DNA of 64,000 bases from Flavobacteriales bacterium (lineage in GTDB: Bacteria > Bacteroidota > Bacteroidia > Flavobacteriales > CAJXXR01). Positions 1 through 9,264 of this stretch are shown one piece after another; position 1 is the first letter of the stretch; each line of letters opens with the position of its first letter. The notes under the pieces are model-generated. The model made no database searches and was not told the origin of the DNA. It worked only from the letters and a program-made list of their open reading frames with translations. The stretch is from the NCBI GenBank assembly GCA_025210805.1, contig JAOAQX010000028.1:1-64000 (forward strand), written 5' to 3'. The translations under genes were made by a program, and so were the position numbers.

Positions 1-2512
1 CTTCAATTTGGTTTATATATTCAATAATAAAATAATAGGAACCATCATTCATCAATGATCCCGAAAAATCGCGACCATCCCAAAGAGCTTTTTGGTCATT
101 TGTTTCATAGATTAAACTACCCCATCGGTTGTAAAAAGAAGATTTTATGATTTGAATATCTGGATTTTCAAAATCAATGAAAAACAAATCATTTTTTAAG
201 TCGTCATTTGGAGTAAATACATTTGGAATTTGTGCAGAAAGATCGCAAGATCGAAAATTGAAATACACACTATCTTTGATTCTCTCACAGCTATTCCAAA
301 TTTCTATAGATTTCCACTGTGGCTCCTCAATGAGTAAGAAGCTGTCTTTACTTCCATCATCCCATTGAAAAGAATCTGTAAAGCTGAAATTGTAATTTAC
401 AAGATTTAGGATAAAGACCTCTCCATTGCATACTTTAATACTATCTTTTGGAAATGGGAATATAAGGCTATTAGATTGGCTTATAACAATTGAATCTGAA
501 TAGGAGCAAAAATCATTAGAGACAGTTAAAATATATGTTCCAGATTTTGAAATAGAAATTTCACTTTGATTTTCACCTGTATTCCATTGGAATTGATATA
601 AGTCTGAAGTGGGGATTCCAATTTCCAACGTTTCCTGTGGACAAATTTCAATAATTGATTCTTCAAATTCAAAAAAAGGAACAGGATGAAAGGTAACGTC
701 AATAGTGTCATAAGCAATTCCACAAGGTTCTGTTGATACCTGAACAAAATACTTTCCCGATTCTGTAACCACAAGAACACTATCTGTAGATCCATCATTC
801 CATAGATAAGAGGCATGTTTCAAACTCACATTTAAAAATAAAGTATCACCTTGACAAAGATTGGTGTCTTCTCCTAATTCTACAGTAGCAAGAGGATTGA
901 CTTGCAAATAAATACTATCAGAAAATGTGCAATTGTTTCTAGTAGTATTTAGAATAATAAGCCCTTCTTGGTTGAAAGAATTTGAATATCCAATCGTCCC
1001 ATCATTCCATTGATATACCACACTATCCTGAAAAGGCATTTTAAAACTAATTTGTTCGCCTTCACAGATAATGGTGTCAGACGATGAAGCATCTAATTGA
1101 TAAAAGGGTTTTGGGTAGAATCCTACATTAATTGTATCATAAGTAATACAATAATATTGAATCACTTCAACAATATACACTCCTGGTGAATCCACATATC
1201 TTGAAACCCCTGTATGACCATCGTTCCATAGGTGAGGAAAAGTACCTTGATGCCCAGTAGAGAGAAATAATTGATCACCGTGGCACAGTATCGTATCATT
1301 TCCTAATTCATATTCTTGAATATACAGAGGCACCATAAGTTCAAAAGGAATACTATCTTTTCCGCAGTGATTGGAAATAATTAGGTACTCTGTTCCGAAT
1401 TCAGAGTATGAGGTAGTATTAGAAGTATCACCATTTGACCACTGGTATGATAGGTTACCACCAGAGGTATTATAAGGAGTGAATGATAAGGTATCGTCTG
1501 GACATAGATATTGACCGTTTATAAAGCCTAAAGGACTTTGAAAGTTCTCAACAACAATCGTTTTAATAATTGTATCTGATTCACAAGGGTTGGTTGACGA
1601 CATAAATACATCATAAATACCTGGAGTATCAAATGCATGGGTTAAGTGTTTGTTTGTCGATACTGGTGTTCCATTGATTTTCCAGATAAAATCTGTTGGA
1701 TAGTTCGGTGTTGTATTTTCAAAGAAAACACTATCATGGAGACAAAAAATAGTATCAGCTGGAAGATTAAAATCTGAATTTGGATGTTCACAATGTTGTG
1801 AGAGCCAAAAGCTATCAACATTATAGTATAGAAAGGCACTGTCACAGGAGTTTGTGAAAGACTCATCATTCGCTTGAATTGTAAAGAAAGCTCTAAACAG
1901 AGAGTCTTGAGGTATATAGGTGAACTCAAAAACTTGGTATCCTCCAAATGGGACACTATCTCCGTCAAGTAGTACATCAGGAGTGTCACAAATCAAATAT
2001 TCACCATCAATTCCTGTGGCAAAAATCGTTACGTCAAAAAAGTCTAGAGCGACATCAAAACAATGACGATAAGAAGTGTCAGAGGTGTATGTACCGTTTT
2101 GCTTTGCAACGGAATCAATCATCATGGCAAAACTAAATTTTGTTGGGATTCCAATAGTTAATTTCCTGTCAATTGCTATCCAAATTCCCCCTGTTCTTAA
2201 TGTGCTAATCCATGTAGTTGGATATCTATTAGAGCCTTCCATACCTAAAGCCCCGCTTCCAGAGTATGGTGTAATCCACCCATTGGAGTCTCCATAATTG
2301 TTACAGTTTCCATATCGAACAAGTCCTGTGTGATTAAAAACCCAATCTATACTATCTAAACTCCAAGAAGGGGGAGGATTATTGCAGTCTTGAAAAAAAT
2401 AATCTTCTAGATTTGGATTTAACATGTAATTTGTGTCATATTGAGCCTTCAGATTAAAAGAGATGAGAAGACTTACAGACCAAATAATAAAATGGAGCTT
2501 TGATGGTGTCAT
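1..2512 (-). CDS. T9SS type B sorted (gliding-associated C-terminal) multi-domain surface protein, partial
   Basis: An open frame starts at 2512 and runs uninterrupted off the left edge (837 codons visible). It begins with a signal peptide ending in LKAQ near residue 24. An N-terminal region of about 215 residues follows, then a PKD-like domain near residues 240-320. Next come five or more Ig-like repeats of about 85 residues with the pattern CxGDxLxL...WNDG...GxYxVxV...C...DTI. From about residue 758 the start of a gliding motility-associated C-terminal domain (CHU_C, TIGR04131-like) is clear, with IPNVFTPNDD, YNRWGSLIYE and WDGRDFSG. Proteins with this domain are exported by the type IX system and placed at the cell surface. 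Only the last few residues should lie outside the window. The gene starts 15 bases after the last pseudopilin gene, so it may be co-transcribed with the type II-like operon. Its ligand or function is unknown. Confidence 0.85.
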   Translation of the reverse strand, partial: MTPSKLHFIIWSVSLLISFNLKAQYDTNYMLNPNLEDYFFQDCNNPPPSWSLDSIDWVFNHTGLVRYGNCNNYGDSNGWITPYSGSGALGMEGSNRYPTTWISTLRTGGIWIAIDRKLTIGIPTKFSFAMMIDSVAKQNGTYTSDTSYRHCFDVALDFFDVTIFATGIDGEYLICDTPDVLLDGDSVPFGGYQVFEFTYIPQDSLFRAFFTIQANDESFTNSCDSAFLYYNVDSFWLSQHCEHPNSDFNLPADTIFCLHDSVFFENTTPNYPTDFIWKINGTPVSTNKHLTHAFDTPGIYDVFMSSTNPCESDTIIKTIVVENFQSPLGFINGQYLCPDDTLSFTPYNTSGGNLSYQWSNGDTSNTTSYSEFGTEYLIISNHCGKDSIPFELMVPLYIQEYELGNDTILCHGDQLFLSTGHQGTFPHLWNDGHTGVSRYVDSPGVYIVEVIQYYCITYDTINVGFYPKPFYQLDASSSDTIICEGEQISFKMPFQDSVVYQWNDGTIGYSNSFNQEGLIILNTTRNNCTFSDSIYLQVNPLATVELGEDTNLCQGDTLFLNVSLKHASYLWNDGSTDSVLVVTESGKYFVQVSTEPCGIAYDTIDVTFHPVPFFEFEESIIEICPQETLEIGIPTSDLYQFQWNTGENQSEISISKSGTYILTVSNDFCSYSDSIVISQSNSLIFPFPKDSIKVCNGEVFILNLVNYNFSFTDSFQWDDGSKDSFLLIEEPQWKSIEIWNSCERIKDSVYFNFRSCDLSAQIPNVFTPNDDLKNDLFFIDFENPDIQIIKSSFYNRWGSLIYETNDQKALWDGRDFSGSLMNDGSYYFIIEYINQIE

Positions 2513-2527
2513 AAGATTATTATTGTA

Positions 2528-2752
2528 TTAAAAACTAAGTGTTTGCTGTGAATTTACATATATTTCATTTCTTTTGATGACTTTCTTTTGAAATTTTTTA
2601 TAAGAATTATTTTGATTCACAGATGTAGTCATTAACAAAATAACAATTGCAATGCTTAATAGAGCTAAACTCACCATGGATTCAAGAAGGCTAAATCCTG
2701 AAAAAGTGAAGAGGTGTTTCAACTTTTTTAAAAACTTTGATGATCGATCCAT
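2528..2752 (-). CDS. short type IV pilin-like / pseudopilin protein
   Basis: This 74-residue protein has a basic leader followed by the prepilin motif FSGFSLLESMVSL and a hydrophobic helix at about residues 18-43. This is the class III signal cut by prepilin peptidase, with the expected Glu five residues into the mature protein. After the helix only about 30 residues remain, far less than a usual minor pseudopilin (GspH/I/J, 120-200 residues). It overlaps the end of the GspK-like gene by 25 bases, so translation is probably coupled. It is likely a minor pilus-tip or initiator subunit of the type II-like machine. The specific GspH, I or J identity cannot be assigned. Confidence 0.7.
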   Translation of the reverse strand: MDRSSKFLKKLKHLFTFSGFSLLESMVSLALLSIAIVILLMTTSVNQNNSYKKFQKKVIKRNEIYVNSQQTLSF

Positions 2753-3990
2753 TTTACGATTTTTTTAGTGGATTTAAAATTCGGTAATGACGCTCCAAAA
2801 ATCTCTTTTCTAATCTTTAACCTATTAATTTCAACATTATAAAGAAGATTAGAATGAATTGATGTCGCATTTTTGTAAAAAAGTTTATTAGTCATTACAC
2901 TTCCCCATACAGTTCCAGATAGATTCATTTGGAGATTTTCATTGAATATTTGTCCTTGATAGAGGAAGTTTTCATGAAACATCACTTCATTTTCAAGTTT
3001 GGAAGTATTATTTGAATTCTTAAAGTAAGCAATCCCCTCCATAGTTCCCTGCCCTAAGCTAGAAAAAGGGACTAGAACTTGATTAGAAGAATTGACATAA
3101 ATCGATGAAGGGTAGGTTAATTGAACCTCTTGCTGAAGAACAATTTGCTCCGCAATAAGATGAATATCTCCTTGAAAACCTGAGCGAATAACGATTTTGG
3201 GGGCTTGAATGATCGCTTGATGAATTTTATTTGACTCTTGAAGTACAATCGTTTGTTTAGATCGTAGAACGATATTTCCTTGTAGTCCCCCTCTAAAAAT
3301 AGAATCTTCATACATTTCTAAGATTAAGGCAGACTGATCAAAACTTTGATAATAATTTGAGTCGAGATGTACTCTTTCTGAAGAAGTCGTACTCAATTTT
3401 TGAACACGTTGACGGAGTTTTTTTTTGAAGGCTAAATTTTGAAAAAAGGTATTTTTACGAAAAGGAATATCAAACACATGACCATCAACCAGATCACTCC
3501 CTCCAATATTATTAGAGTTAATATACGCTTTTTGCACCCCTGCTTTTGTAAGATAAGCATTAGGAGCGATAGAAGTCTTTCCAGAGACTTTTAAAGGTTC
3601 TCCATTTAAAAAATACAAAGCTGGCATTCGACCTTGATTAATTTCATACCCCACTAAAGCTGTGTATTGTTCTTTTAAATCCGCTGAATAGCCTATAACC
3701 GTCAGTTTTTCATAAAGCCCCCAATAATCTGAAGAAATATCAAATTTCATATTTGGAAACTCTTTAAAGCTTACAGATTCGCCTGTTTGAAGGTCTAAAT
3801 TTTGTTTGAGTAAAACAGATTTAGTGGCTTCTCTTAATGATTGCCGCAGTACCAAACGAGAAGTTCTAATTTGATAATGATAATCCATCCAAATAAAAAG
3901 CATCCCCAAAATACTCAATATTGCCAAGATATACAGAGCATAAATCATGGAATAAGCTGGAAGTTTATTTGAAAAACATTTCATACTCAA
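2728..3990 (-). CDS. GspK/PilX-like large minor pseudopilin (putative)
   Basis: This 420-residue protein opens with a short basic leader and one hydrophobic helix at about residues 13-33 (MIYALYILAILSILGMLFIW), followed by a large soluble part rich in beta-strand-like sequence. The size, the N-terminal helix and the place among pseudopilin genes fit the GspK role (large minor pseudopilin at the pseudopilus tip). The usual Glu+5 is not obvious in the leader, and GspK proteins often lack it. No sequence motif beyond the helix supports a family call, so the assignment rests mainly on gene order. It overlaps the downstream 74-residue pseudopilin gene and starts 8 bases after the PilP/GspC-like gene. 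Confidence 0.5.
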   Translation of the reverse strand: MSMKCFSNKLPAYSMIYALYILAILSILGMLFIWMDYHYQIRTSRLVLRQSLREATKSVLLKQNLDLQTGESVSFKEFPNMKFDISSDYWGLYEKLTVIGYSADLKEQYTALVGYEINQGRMPALYFLNGEPLKVSGKTSIAPNAYLTKAGVQKAYINSNNIGGSDLVDGHVFDIPFRKNTFFQNLAFKKKLRQRVQKLSTTSSERVHLDSNYYQSFDQSALILEMYEDSIFRGGLQGNIVLRSKQTIVLQESNKIHQAIIQAPKIVIRSGFQGDIHLIAEQIVLQQEVQLTYPSSIYVNSSNQVLVPFSSLGQGTMEGIAYFKNSNNTSKLENEVMFHENFLYQGQIFNENLQMNLSGTVWGSVMTNKLFYKNATSIHSNLLYNVEINRLKIRKEIFGASLPNFKSTKKIVKWIDHQSF

Positions 3991-3998
3991 AAAAATAT

Positions 3999-4487
3999 TT
4001 AAGGAAAAATCACCTTTACAGAATCTTTTTGGCGAACCAAAAACGAGTCTTTACAGAGATTATAGACCCATAGGGAGCCGATACTATCACGATTTAATAG
4101 CGTATAAGTTTCATTTTTAACCTCGATGAGGTACTTTGTTTTTGATTGAGTTTTAATGGTGCCAATAAATTTAATATCTGGAAAAACGATAGCCTTCTTT
4201 TGAGGAGTAATCTTTTTTTTCTCTGAGGTATTTTTATTTTGCTTTTGTAAAGATACGTGTGATTCTTCTGAAAGATTTTCTGTACTTAAATCAAAAGGAT
4301 TTCGATAGTTTAATTGATAGCGATAGTTGCTCCTTTTTTGAGTTTCCATATCAGTAGGATAGGCCGGTAAATCTTTTGAGAACTCTGGTGAAGAGTTTTC
4401 ACTTAAATCCATAAACCTCCAGATGACCAATGCCCATACTAAGACCGTTAATCCTAAAAAAAAATAGGTTTTATTACTTTGTTTCAT
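3999..4487 (-). CDS. PilP/GspC-like inner membrane protein
   Basis: This 162-residue bitopic protein has one N-terminal membrane helix (residues 8-24), a charged linker of low complexity (about 30-95), and a compact C-terminal domain starting FPDIKFIGTIK and ending DSVKVIFP. A single anchor, a flexible linker and a small beta domain are the architecture of GspC HR domains and of PilP, which connect the inner membrane platform to the secretin. The gene lies three bases from the upstream lipoprotein gene, inside the operon order PilM-N, PilO, lipoprotein, PilP. The call is from architecture and context; sequence similarity to GspC is not evident by eye. Confidence 0.55.
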   Translation of the reverse strand: MKQSNKTYFFLGLTVLVWALVIWRFMDLSENSSPEFSKDLPAYPTDMETQKRSNYRYQLNYRNPFDLSTENLSEESHVSLQKQNKNTSEKKKITPQKKAIVFPDIKFIGTIKTQSKTKYLIEVKNETYTLLNRDSIGSLWVYNLCKDSFLVRQKDSVKVIFP

Positions 4488-4490
4488 ACA

Positions 4491-5489
4491 CTATTGAAAT
4501 TGAATATGAGCTTTATGCGAACCGGATTCAACACTTTTATTTCCCGCTCGATCTTCCGATTGCACTTTCCAATAATAGGTGCCAGCCTGAGGGATTTTAA
4601 ATTGATAATTACGATCATTAGCCTCATTAATATCTATAGTAATAGTTTGTGATCCACTGAAGGAACTATTTTGAGAAAAAGTTAAATAATCTCGAATGGG
4701 CGCTTGAGAACTTGTCGCAATTTCACCATCCCAAGAGAGATTAAGTAAGGAATCACCGCCAATATTTAAAACATTGATGGTTGTATCTAATGGAATCATA
4801 TTAGAAGGGGTTGTGGGAACAGTACGATCCACCCAAAGGTTCCTTGTAGGTTCAATAGAAAAAGTTTCACTATTGGCATTAAAAGCTTTTAAAGACCAAG
4901 AATAAGCCCCTTCAGGTAGCGTATCAATCACCAAAGAAGTCTGTAAAAGGCTATCATAATTTTGGGTACTTCCGTTTTCCTGCTTTATAGAAAAATAATA
5001 GGCAGAAGCATTGTATAAAGCTTCCCAAGAGAAATCTATTGAATTTAATTTAGTGTACGTATCTTTGCTTGGACTAAGGAGAATAGGAGTAATTGCTCTT
5101 AAATCAATCGTCGAGTCAATTCTAATAATTCCAGTGATTGCATCGGTCTTGGTAAGTTCATTTTGGGCGTAAATACGCCACTGATACTCCCCTGGTAGTA
5201 AGGAAACTGTAAAAGAAGAACCTACGAGATTGGTATCGTAAACTAACTTTTTTGTTTGATTAAAATTAGGACTCACAAGTCTTAAATGATAAGAAGAAGC
5301 TTCCTCTAATTCATCCCAAGCAAAATTCACCGTATTTTCACTAGTCACTAAGTTTTGGGAAGGAGCGATAAGCTTAAAGTGGTCATCACTTAAATCTCCC
5401 TCAAAGATTTCACTACAAGAAAGCAATGAAAAAATAGAAGCAATTGCTAAAAAGAAATAAGCCTTAGAAAAATAAAAAAATCGTTTCAT
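4491..5489 (-). CDS. lipoprotein with three fibronectin-III-like domains
   Basis: This 332-residue protein has a signal peptide with lipobox LLSC (Cys near residue 25). Three repeats of about 95 residues follow, each with the motif NxVxFxWDELxxASSYHLRLV or a close variant: FAWDELEEASSYHLRL, FSWEALYNASAYYFSI, LSWDGEIATSS. The W and Y positions match FN3-like folds common in Bacteroidota envelope lipoproteins. It overlaps the PilO/GspM-like gene by four bases. Its place inside the operon suggests a pilotin-like or envelope-anchoring accessory of the machine, but this is inferred from context only. Confidence 0.6.
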   Translation of the reverse strand: MKRFFYFSKAYFFLAIASIFSLLSCSEIFEGDLSDDHFKLIAPSQNLVTSENTVNFAWDELEEASSYHLRLVSPNFNQTKKLVYDTNLVGSSFTVSLLPGEYQWRIYAQNELTKTDAITGIIRIDSTIDLRAITPILLSPSKDTYTKLNSIDFSWEALYNASAYYFSIKQENGSTQNYDSLLQTSLVIDTLPEGAYSWSLKAFNANSETFSIEPTRNLWVDRTVPTTPSNMIPLDTTINVLNIGGDSLLNLSWDGEIATSSQAPIRDYLTFSQNSSFSGSQTITIDINEANDRNYQFKIPQAGTYYWKVQSEDRAGNKSVESGSHKAHIQFQ

Positions 5490-6004
5490 GATTTGGATTT
5501 TAGTTGATGAATATAAATATTGAGCTCTAGGAATTTGGTTTTTTCCATATTCTGTTTAGTTTGGACGATAAATTCAGTAGACAAAACCTCTCCTAGATCA
5601 GATCTTTTTTCAATTCTTCTAAGAGATTTTACTAGGTTTTTATAATCACCAATAAGTTTAATGTGATAACTAAAGGAAGTGTAGTTTTGAAATTCTTTGG
5701 TTAAAAAAGGTTCAAAAAAACTAATTTCAGTACCTTCCTCTCTCGAAATAATGGTTAATCCTTCCAATAAATTGCGATTAAAAGACTCAATGGATTTACT
5801 TGATTCATTTTCGGAAATATTACTGAGTGTTTTTTCAATAAAAACAATTCGGCGTTCAGTATAGGGCTGTTGTTTAAGTTGATTTTGTAATTGATTGATT
5901 TCACTTTTATAAAACAAGGTTTTCTTAAAGCCAAAGAGGTAAGCTAAGAAAAAAAGAATCCCTAATCCAAGAAATAAAAACGATATTTTTCGATGATGTC
6001 CCAT
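5486..6004 (-). CDS. PilO/GspM-like inner membrane assembly protein
   Basis: This 172-residue protein has an N-terminal membrane helix (residues 9-26), a coiled-coil segment (about 30-65), and a C-terminal alpha/beta domain containing the PilO-like stretch YHIKLIGDYKNLVKSLRRIE. PilO and GspM have exactly this plan and pair with PilN/GspL in the inner membrane platform. It starts three bases after the PilM-N/GspL-like gene and overlaps the next gene by four bases, which supports co-translation. The family call is fairly good because of the conserved GDYxxLxxFLxxIE pattern. Confidence 0.7.
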   Translation of the reverse strand: MGHHRKISFLFLGLGILFFLAYLFGFKKTLFYKSEINQLQNQLKQQPYTERRIVFIEKTLSNISENESSKSIESFNRNLLEGLTIISREEGTEISFFEPFLTKEFQNYTSFSYHIKLIGDYKNLVKSLRRIEKRSDLGEVLSTEFIVQTKQNMEKTKFLELNIYIHQLKSKS

Positions 6005-6007
6005 AGA

Positions 6008-7243
6008 TTAGTTTCTAGTAAAAATAATTAAATGAAAACGAGTCTTTTGGTGGGCTTCTACTAAACGGTAATTTTCCGTTTCAATTTTTTCAACCCAAGA
6101 AATTTTCTTGATTGCTCCAATCCATTGTTGGTAATAAAAATGAGAATGATGTTGTCCGCTAATTTCAATTTTTTGCGGTGTGATTTGGTACTCAAGACCA
6201 TCGTCCTTTAAGGGGAAAACCGTAAAACTTTTTAAGGTAATTTTCTTAGGAATCAAAGCACTGATTTGATCTGTGTATTGACTATGTAATCCTCTGTTTT
6301 TTAGCTGGGCGATTAAGGTTTTATTCTCTTGAAATTTTTTCTCTAAAGATTCTAATTGCTTTTGTTTAAAGCTCAACTGTGTTTTTTTTCCTTCTAAAGC
6401 TTGATATTGTTTAAAATAATAATCGAAGAATAGTGTATTTATTAGTAAGCCAATCAGTAGAACTATTAAAGAGCTAACCCCTATTTTTTTTATAACTGAA
6501 GAGACCAATTGATCATCAGAAAACTTTTGAGTAATGTCTTGTGGAAATAATCGAATAATATTGGAGTAATGATACCATTGACCAAGCAATGAACAATAAG
6601 CCCAAGCAGCATCGTTTTCAATAGTAGGAGGTAAGGAAAGAAATTCATGATCTTCTTTTGATGATTTTTCTTGAATGAGTATCTGATCATCTTTCCATTC
6701 TATTGTCTGATTAGCAAAATAAAAAGTACCCGGAGGATATTGCATTCCTTGTAGATAATTATAGAGCCCACCATTTCCAATATGTAAAAAGCTCGCATTA
6801 AGAGCGAATTCATCTAGAAAATCCAAAAGAGGATTTAGAATTTCCTTAGAAATAAATGCAATAGATATATCAGAAGCCGTTCGGGTTGCCTCAAAACAGA
6901 ATTGATTTTGGTTTCCATAAAAAAAGTCATCTTCGATCCATTTTTCTAATGAAGCAAGACTAAAATCCTTTGAGATTTCATGCTGGAGATCACAAGAAAG
7001 TGTTCCAACTTCTTTTCCATGAACTAAAATTCCAAGGTAGGAAGGGGCTGATAATTGATTTTTAAGAGAATCAAAACTAGAATATTCACCAGTTTTCTTT
7101 AGTTTAAAAACTTTTTTTAAAGCATGGAATTCAAAACTGTGTAAAATGAGCTTGAGTCCTTTATCTGAAGGAATATATTCCAACACCCATCCTTTTGAGG
7201 GAAATAATCGCTGATGTCTATATATTTTTTCTTGCCAAGCCAT
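6008..7243 (-). CDS. PilM-PilN / GspL-like assembly protein
   Basis: This 411-residue protein has a cytoplasmic N-terminal half (about 1-245) of a divergent PilM/GspL actin-like type, one membrane helix near residues 253-270, a coiled coil (about 275-315), and a C-terminal ferredoxin-like PilN segment ending VEKIETENYRLVE. GspL itself is this fusion of a PilM-like and a PilN-like part. It would recruit the GspE ATPase to the membrane. It starts at the stop codon of the secretin gene (one shared base), showing tight coupling. No ATP-binding motif can be read with confidence in the N-terminal half. Confidence 0.65.
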   Translation of the reverse strand: MAWQEKIYRHQRLFPSKGWVLEYIPSDKGLKLILHSFEFHALKKVFKLKKTGEYSSFDSLKNQLSAPSYLGILVHGKEVGTLSCDLQHEISKDFSLASLEKWIEDDFFYGNQNQFCFEATRTASDISIAFISKEILNPLLDFLDEFALNASFLHIGNGGLYNYLQGMQYPPGTFYFANQTIEWKDDQILIQEKSSKEDHEFLSLPPTIENDAAWAYCSLLGQWYHYSNIIRLFPQDITQKFSDDQLVSSVIKKIGVSSLIVLLIGLLINTLFFDYYFKQYQALEGKKTQLSFKQKQLESLEKKFQENKTLIAQLKNRGLHSQYTDQISALIPKKITLKSFTVFPLKDDGLEYQITPQKIEISGQHHSHFYYQQWIGAIKKISWVEKIETENYRLVEAHQKTRFHLIIFTRN

Positions 7244-9201
7244 TAAAGAATGATTGTTGGTTTAATAAAGACCAAAAGTTTAGACTTTCTTTTACTCTTA
7301 TTTCTAGAACCAAAAATCCATTTAAGTATAGGAATTCTAGAGAGTAAAGGAAGTCCACTAGATGATTCATTTTTAGAAATTTCTTCAAGCCCCCCAAGAA
7401 GAATCATATCGTTGTCACGAACTCGAATACTTGAGTTTAGTGAACGGTTTGTTGTACCAGGAGGAGCCGTTGGAGCTATACGTGCTGTAAAGCTTGTTTG
7501 ATCAAAAGTGATATCGAGGATTACCTCTCTGTTAATGGTAATATGTGGTTTAATTTTAATATTTAAATTAGCCGATACACTTTGCCAATTTTCTGTAGTT
7601 TGCACTTGTGGATTTTGTGTTCCAATTGTATTGGTTTGCTGTGTTCGGTAATACTCTTGTCTTCCTACTTTAAAAGAAGCCTCTTTTCCATTGAGAGTGG
7701 AGAGCCTAGGAGTAGATTTTATATCTACAATTCCATTGGATTCCAAAGCTTTTAAAGAGAGATAAAAATTCGGAGTTACCCCTCCTAAATTTAAAGTGCT
7801 ATATCCTGTTATGGATCCTAGAATTTTATTGATAGATTTCGAACCAAAATTATAATCAATTCCAGGGTAGATGCTTCCATTTGAGTTCGTCGGTTTTTCT
7901 CCTATTCCTGCTTTGATCCCTGTTTCTAAATCATAGTTATTAGAATAATCAATCACTATAATGTCAATATTAACCACTGGTACAGGAAGATCAATTTCTT
8001 TAAGATATTTTTTCAATGCGGCAACATCAACTTTGGATCCACTGACTTGTAAGCTGTTAAGTTCAGTATCTTCTGTGACTTCCAAATTTGCTTTAAGATT
8101 TTTTGGAATGAATTTACTAAAACCTTCAGCCTTCCTATAATTAATAGGGATCAATTCATTCTTAACAATCCCTTCCTGTTTTCTTTCTCCAATAATATAT
8201 ACCTCATTTTTTTTGTCATAGTAATATTTTTGGTTGACAAACAATAAAGCAAGGAGCTCTTCTGCAGATCGTTTTTTGGCTTTAAGATTTATCTTCCCTT
8301 CTAGGGGAGTATGAACTAAAAAAGGTAAATCTGCTTTTTCTAAAATAGAATAAACAGCATCGTTTAGAGGAGCTTCAGTAATATCTAAAGAAAATTCTTT
8401 AGGGTTATTAGGATTAACATCCACAATCACTCCACTATTTTTAATTCGTTTAGAAGATCTTCTTTTAGTGGACTTATTTCCCTTTTGCACTTCTTTAGGA
8501 CTAAAAACAAAGGTTCCATCCTTTTGTTTGTCGAATTCTAAATGATTTGCAAAAGCCAATTTCTTTAAAGCCTCTTCTGTGGAGAGGTCTTTGACAAATA
8601 AATTCACTAATTTTAGATGGATTGACGGATCGACAAGAATGTTATTTCCTGTAAGTTTTGTGATTTGACGGCTCACAGAGAGTAAAGTATCATTCCTTAG
8701 ATCTAAATCGATTTGCTGATTCAGGTATGTGATACCCCATTCTTTTTCTCGAATGACAACGGGATTTTGATACTTTTTAAGAAACAAGATTCGACCTGAT
8801 CGTTCAAGGGTTAATTGATATTTTTTACAGAGGTAGAGTAGAATTTCTTGAACAGTAACATTACTGAAATTATTAACGATTTTTTGATCCATTCCTTGCT
8901 CGATATCGATATTGACTTTAGATAGATCGGCAAGCTCATTGACAAATAGATCAATAGAGAGATTTCGAAAGTTCAACTGAACCGTATCCAAAAGCCCTGG
9001 CTGATCTTTGGCTAAAGAGTCTAGGAGCACCTGAAGTTCATCTATTCGACTCGAGGGTTGAGATTCCTTAATAATGGAACCTGTTTTTACATTTGAAGTA
9101 GGCGGTAGATTCTCGGATGCTTTTATTTGACCAATACTTTGTTGGTTAAACAATAAAAAAAGCACTGAGAAAAGGGCTAATATTTTAGTATGAATCGTCA
9201 T
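7243..9201 (-). CDS. gspD: secretin (GspD/PilQ family outer membrane channel)
   Basis: This 652-residue protein has a signal peptide ending near residue 24 (SIGQ). Three or four small N domains follow: an STN/N0-like domain near residues 70-145, then N domains ending in the typical VQVSGSKVDVAALKKYL secretin N3-like stretch near 395-410. The secretin core covers about 490-652. The core shows NGIVDIKSTPRLSTLNGKEA, VRDNDMILLGGLEE and PLLSRIPILKWIFGS, which are hallmark secretin sequences. Secretins form the multimeric outer membrane channel of type II secretion and type IV pili. It lies between gspE and the GspL-like gene. A low-complexity basic stretch (KSTKRRSSKRIK) sits between N domains. 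Confidence 0.95.
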   Translation of the reverse strand: MTIHTKILALFSVLFLLFNQQSIGQIKASENLPPTSNVKTGSIIKESQPSSRIDELQVLLDSLAKDQPGLLDTVQLNFRNLSIDLFVNELADLSKVNIDIEQGMDQKIVNNFSNVTVQEILLYLCKKYQLTLERSGRILFLKKYQNPVVIREKEWGITYLNQQIDLDLRNDTLLSVSRQITKLTGNNILVDPSIHLKLVNLFVKDLSTEEALKKLAFANHLEFDKQKDGTFVFSPKEVQKGNKSTKRRSSKRIKNSGVIVDVNPNNPKEFSLDITEAPLNDAVYSILEKADLPFLVHTPLEGKINLKAKKRSAEELLALLFVNQKYYYDKKNEVYIIGERKQEGIVKNELIPINYRKAEGFSKFIPKNLKANLEVTEDTELNSLQVSGSKVDVAALKKYLKEIDLPVPVVNIDIIVIDYSNNYDLETGIKAGIGEKPTNSNGSIYPGIDYNFGSKSINKILGSITGYSTLNLGGVTPNFYLSLKALESNGIVDIKSTPRLSTLNGKEASFKVGRQEYYRTQQTNTIGTQNPQVQTTENWQSVSANLNIKIKPHITINREVILDITFDQTSFTARIAPTAPPGTTNRSLNSSIRVRDNDMILLGGLEEISKNESSSGLPLLSRIPILKWIFGSRNKSKRKSKLLVFIKPTIIL

Positions 9202-9264
9202 TTAAATAGGGGATATTCTGTATTGTTTTTTATTTATTCCTAAGGATCATTGAATTATAGTCAT

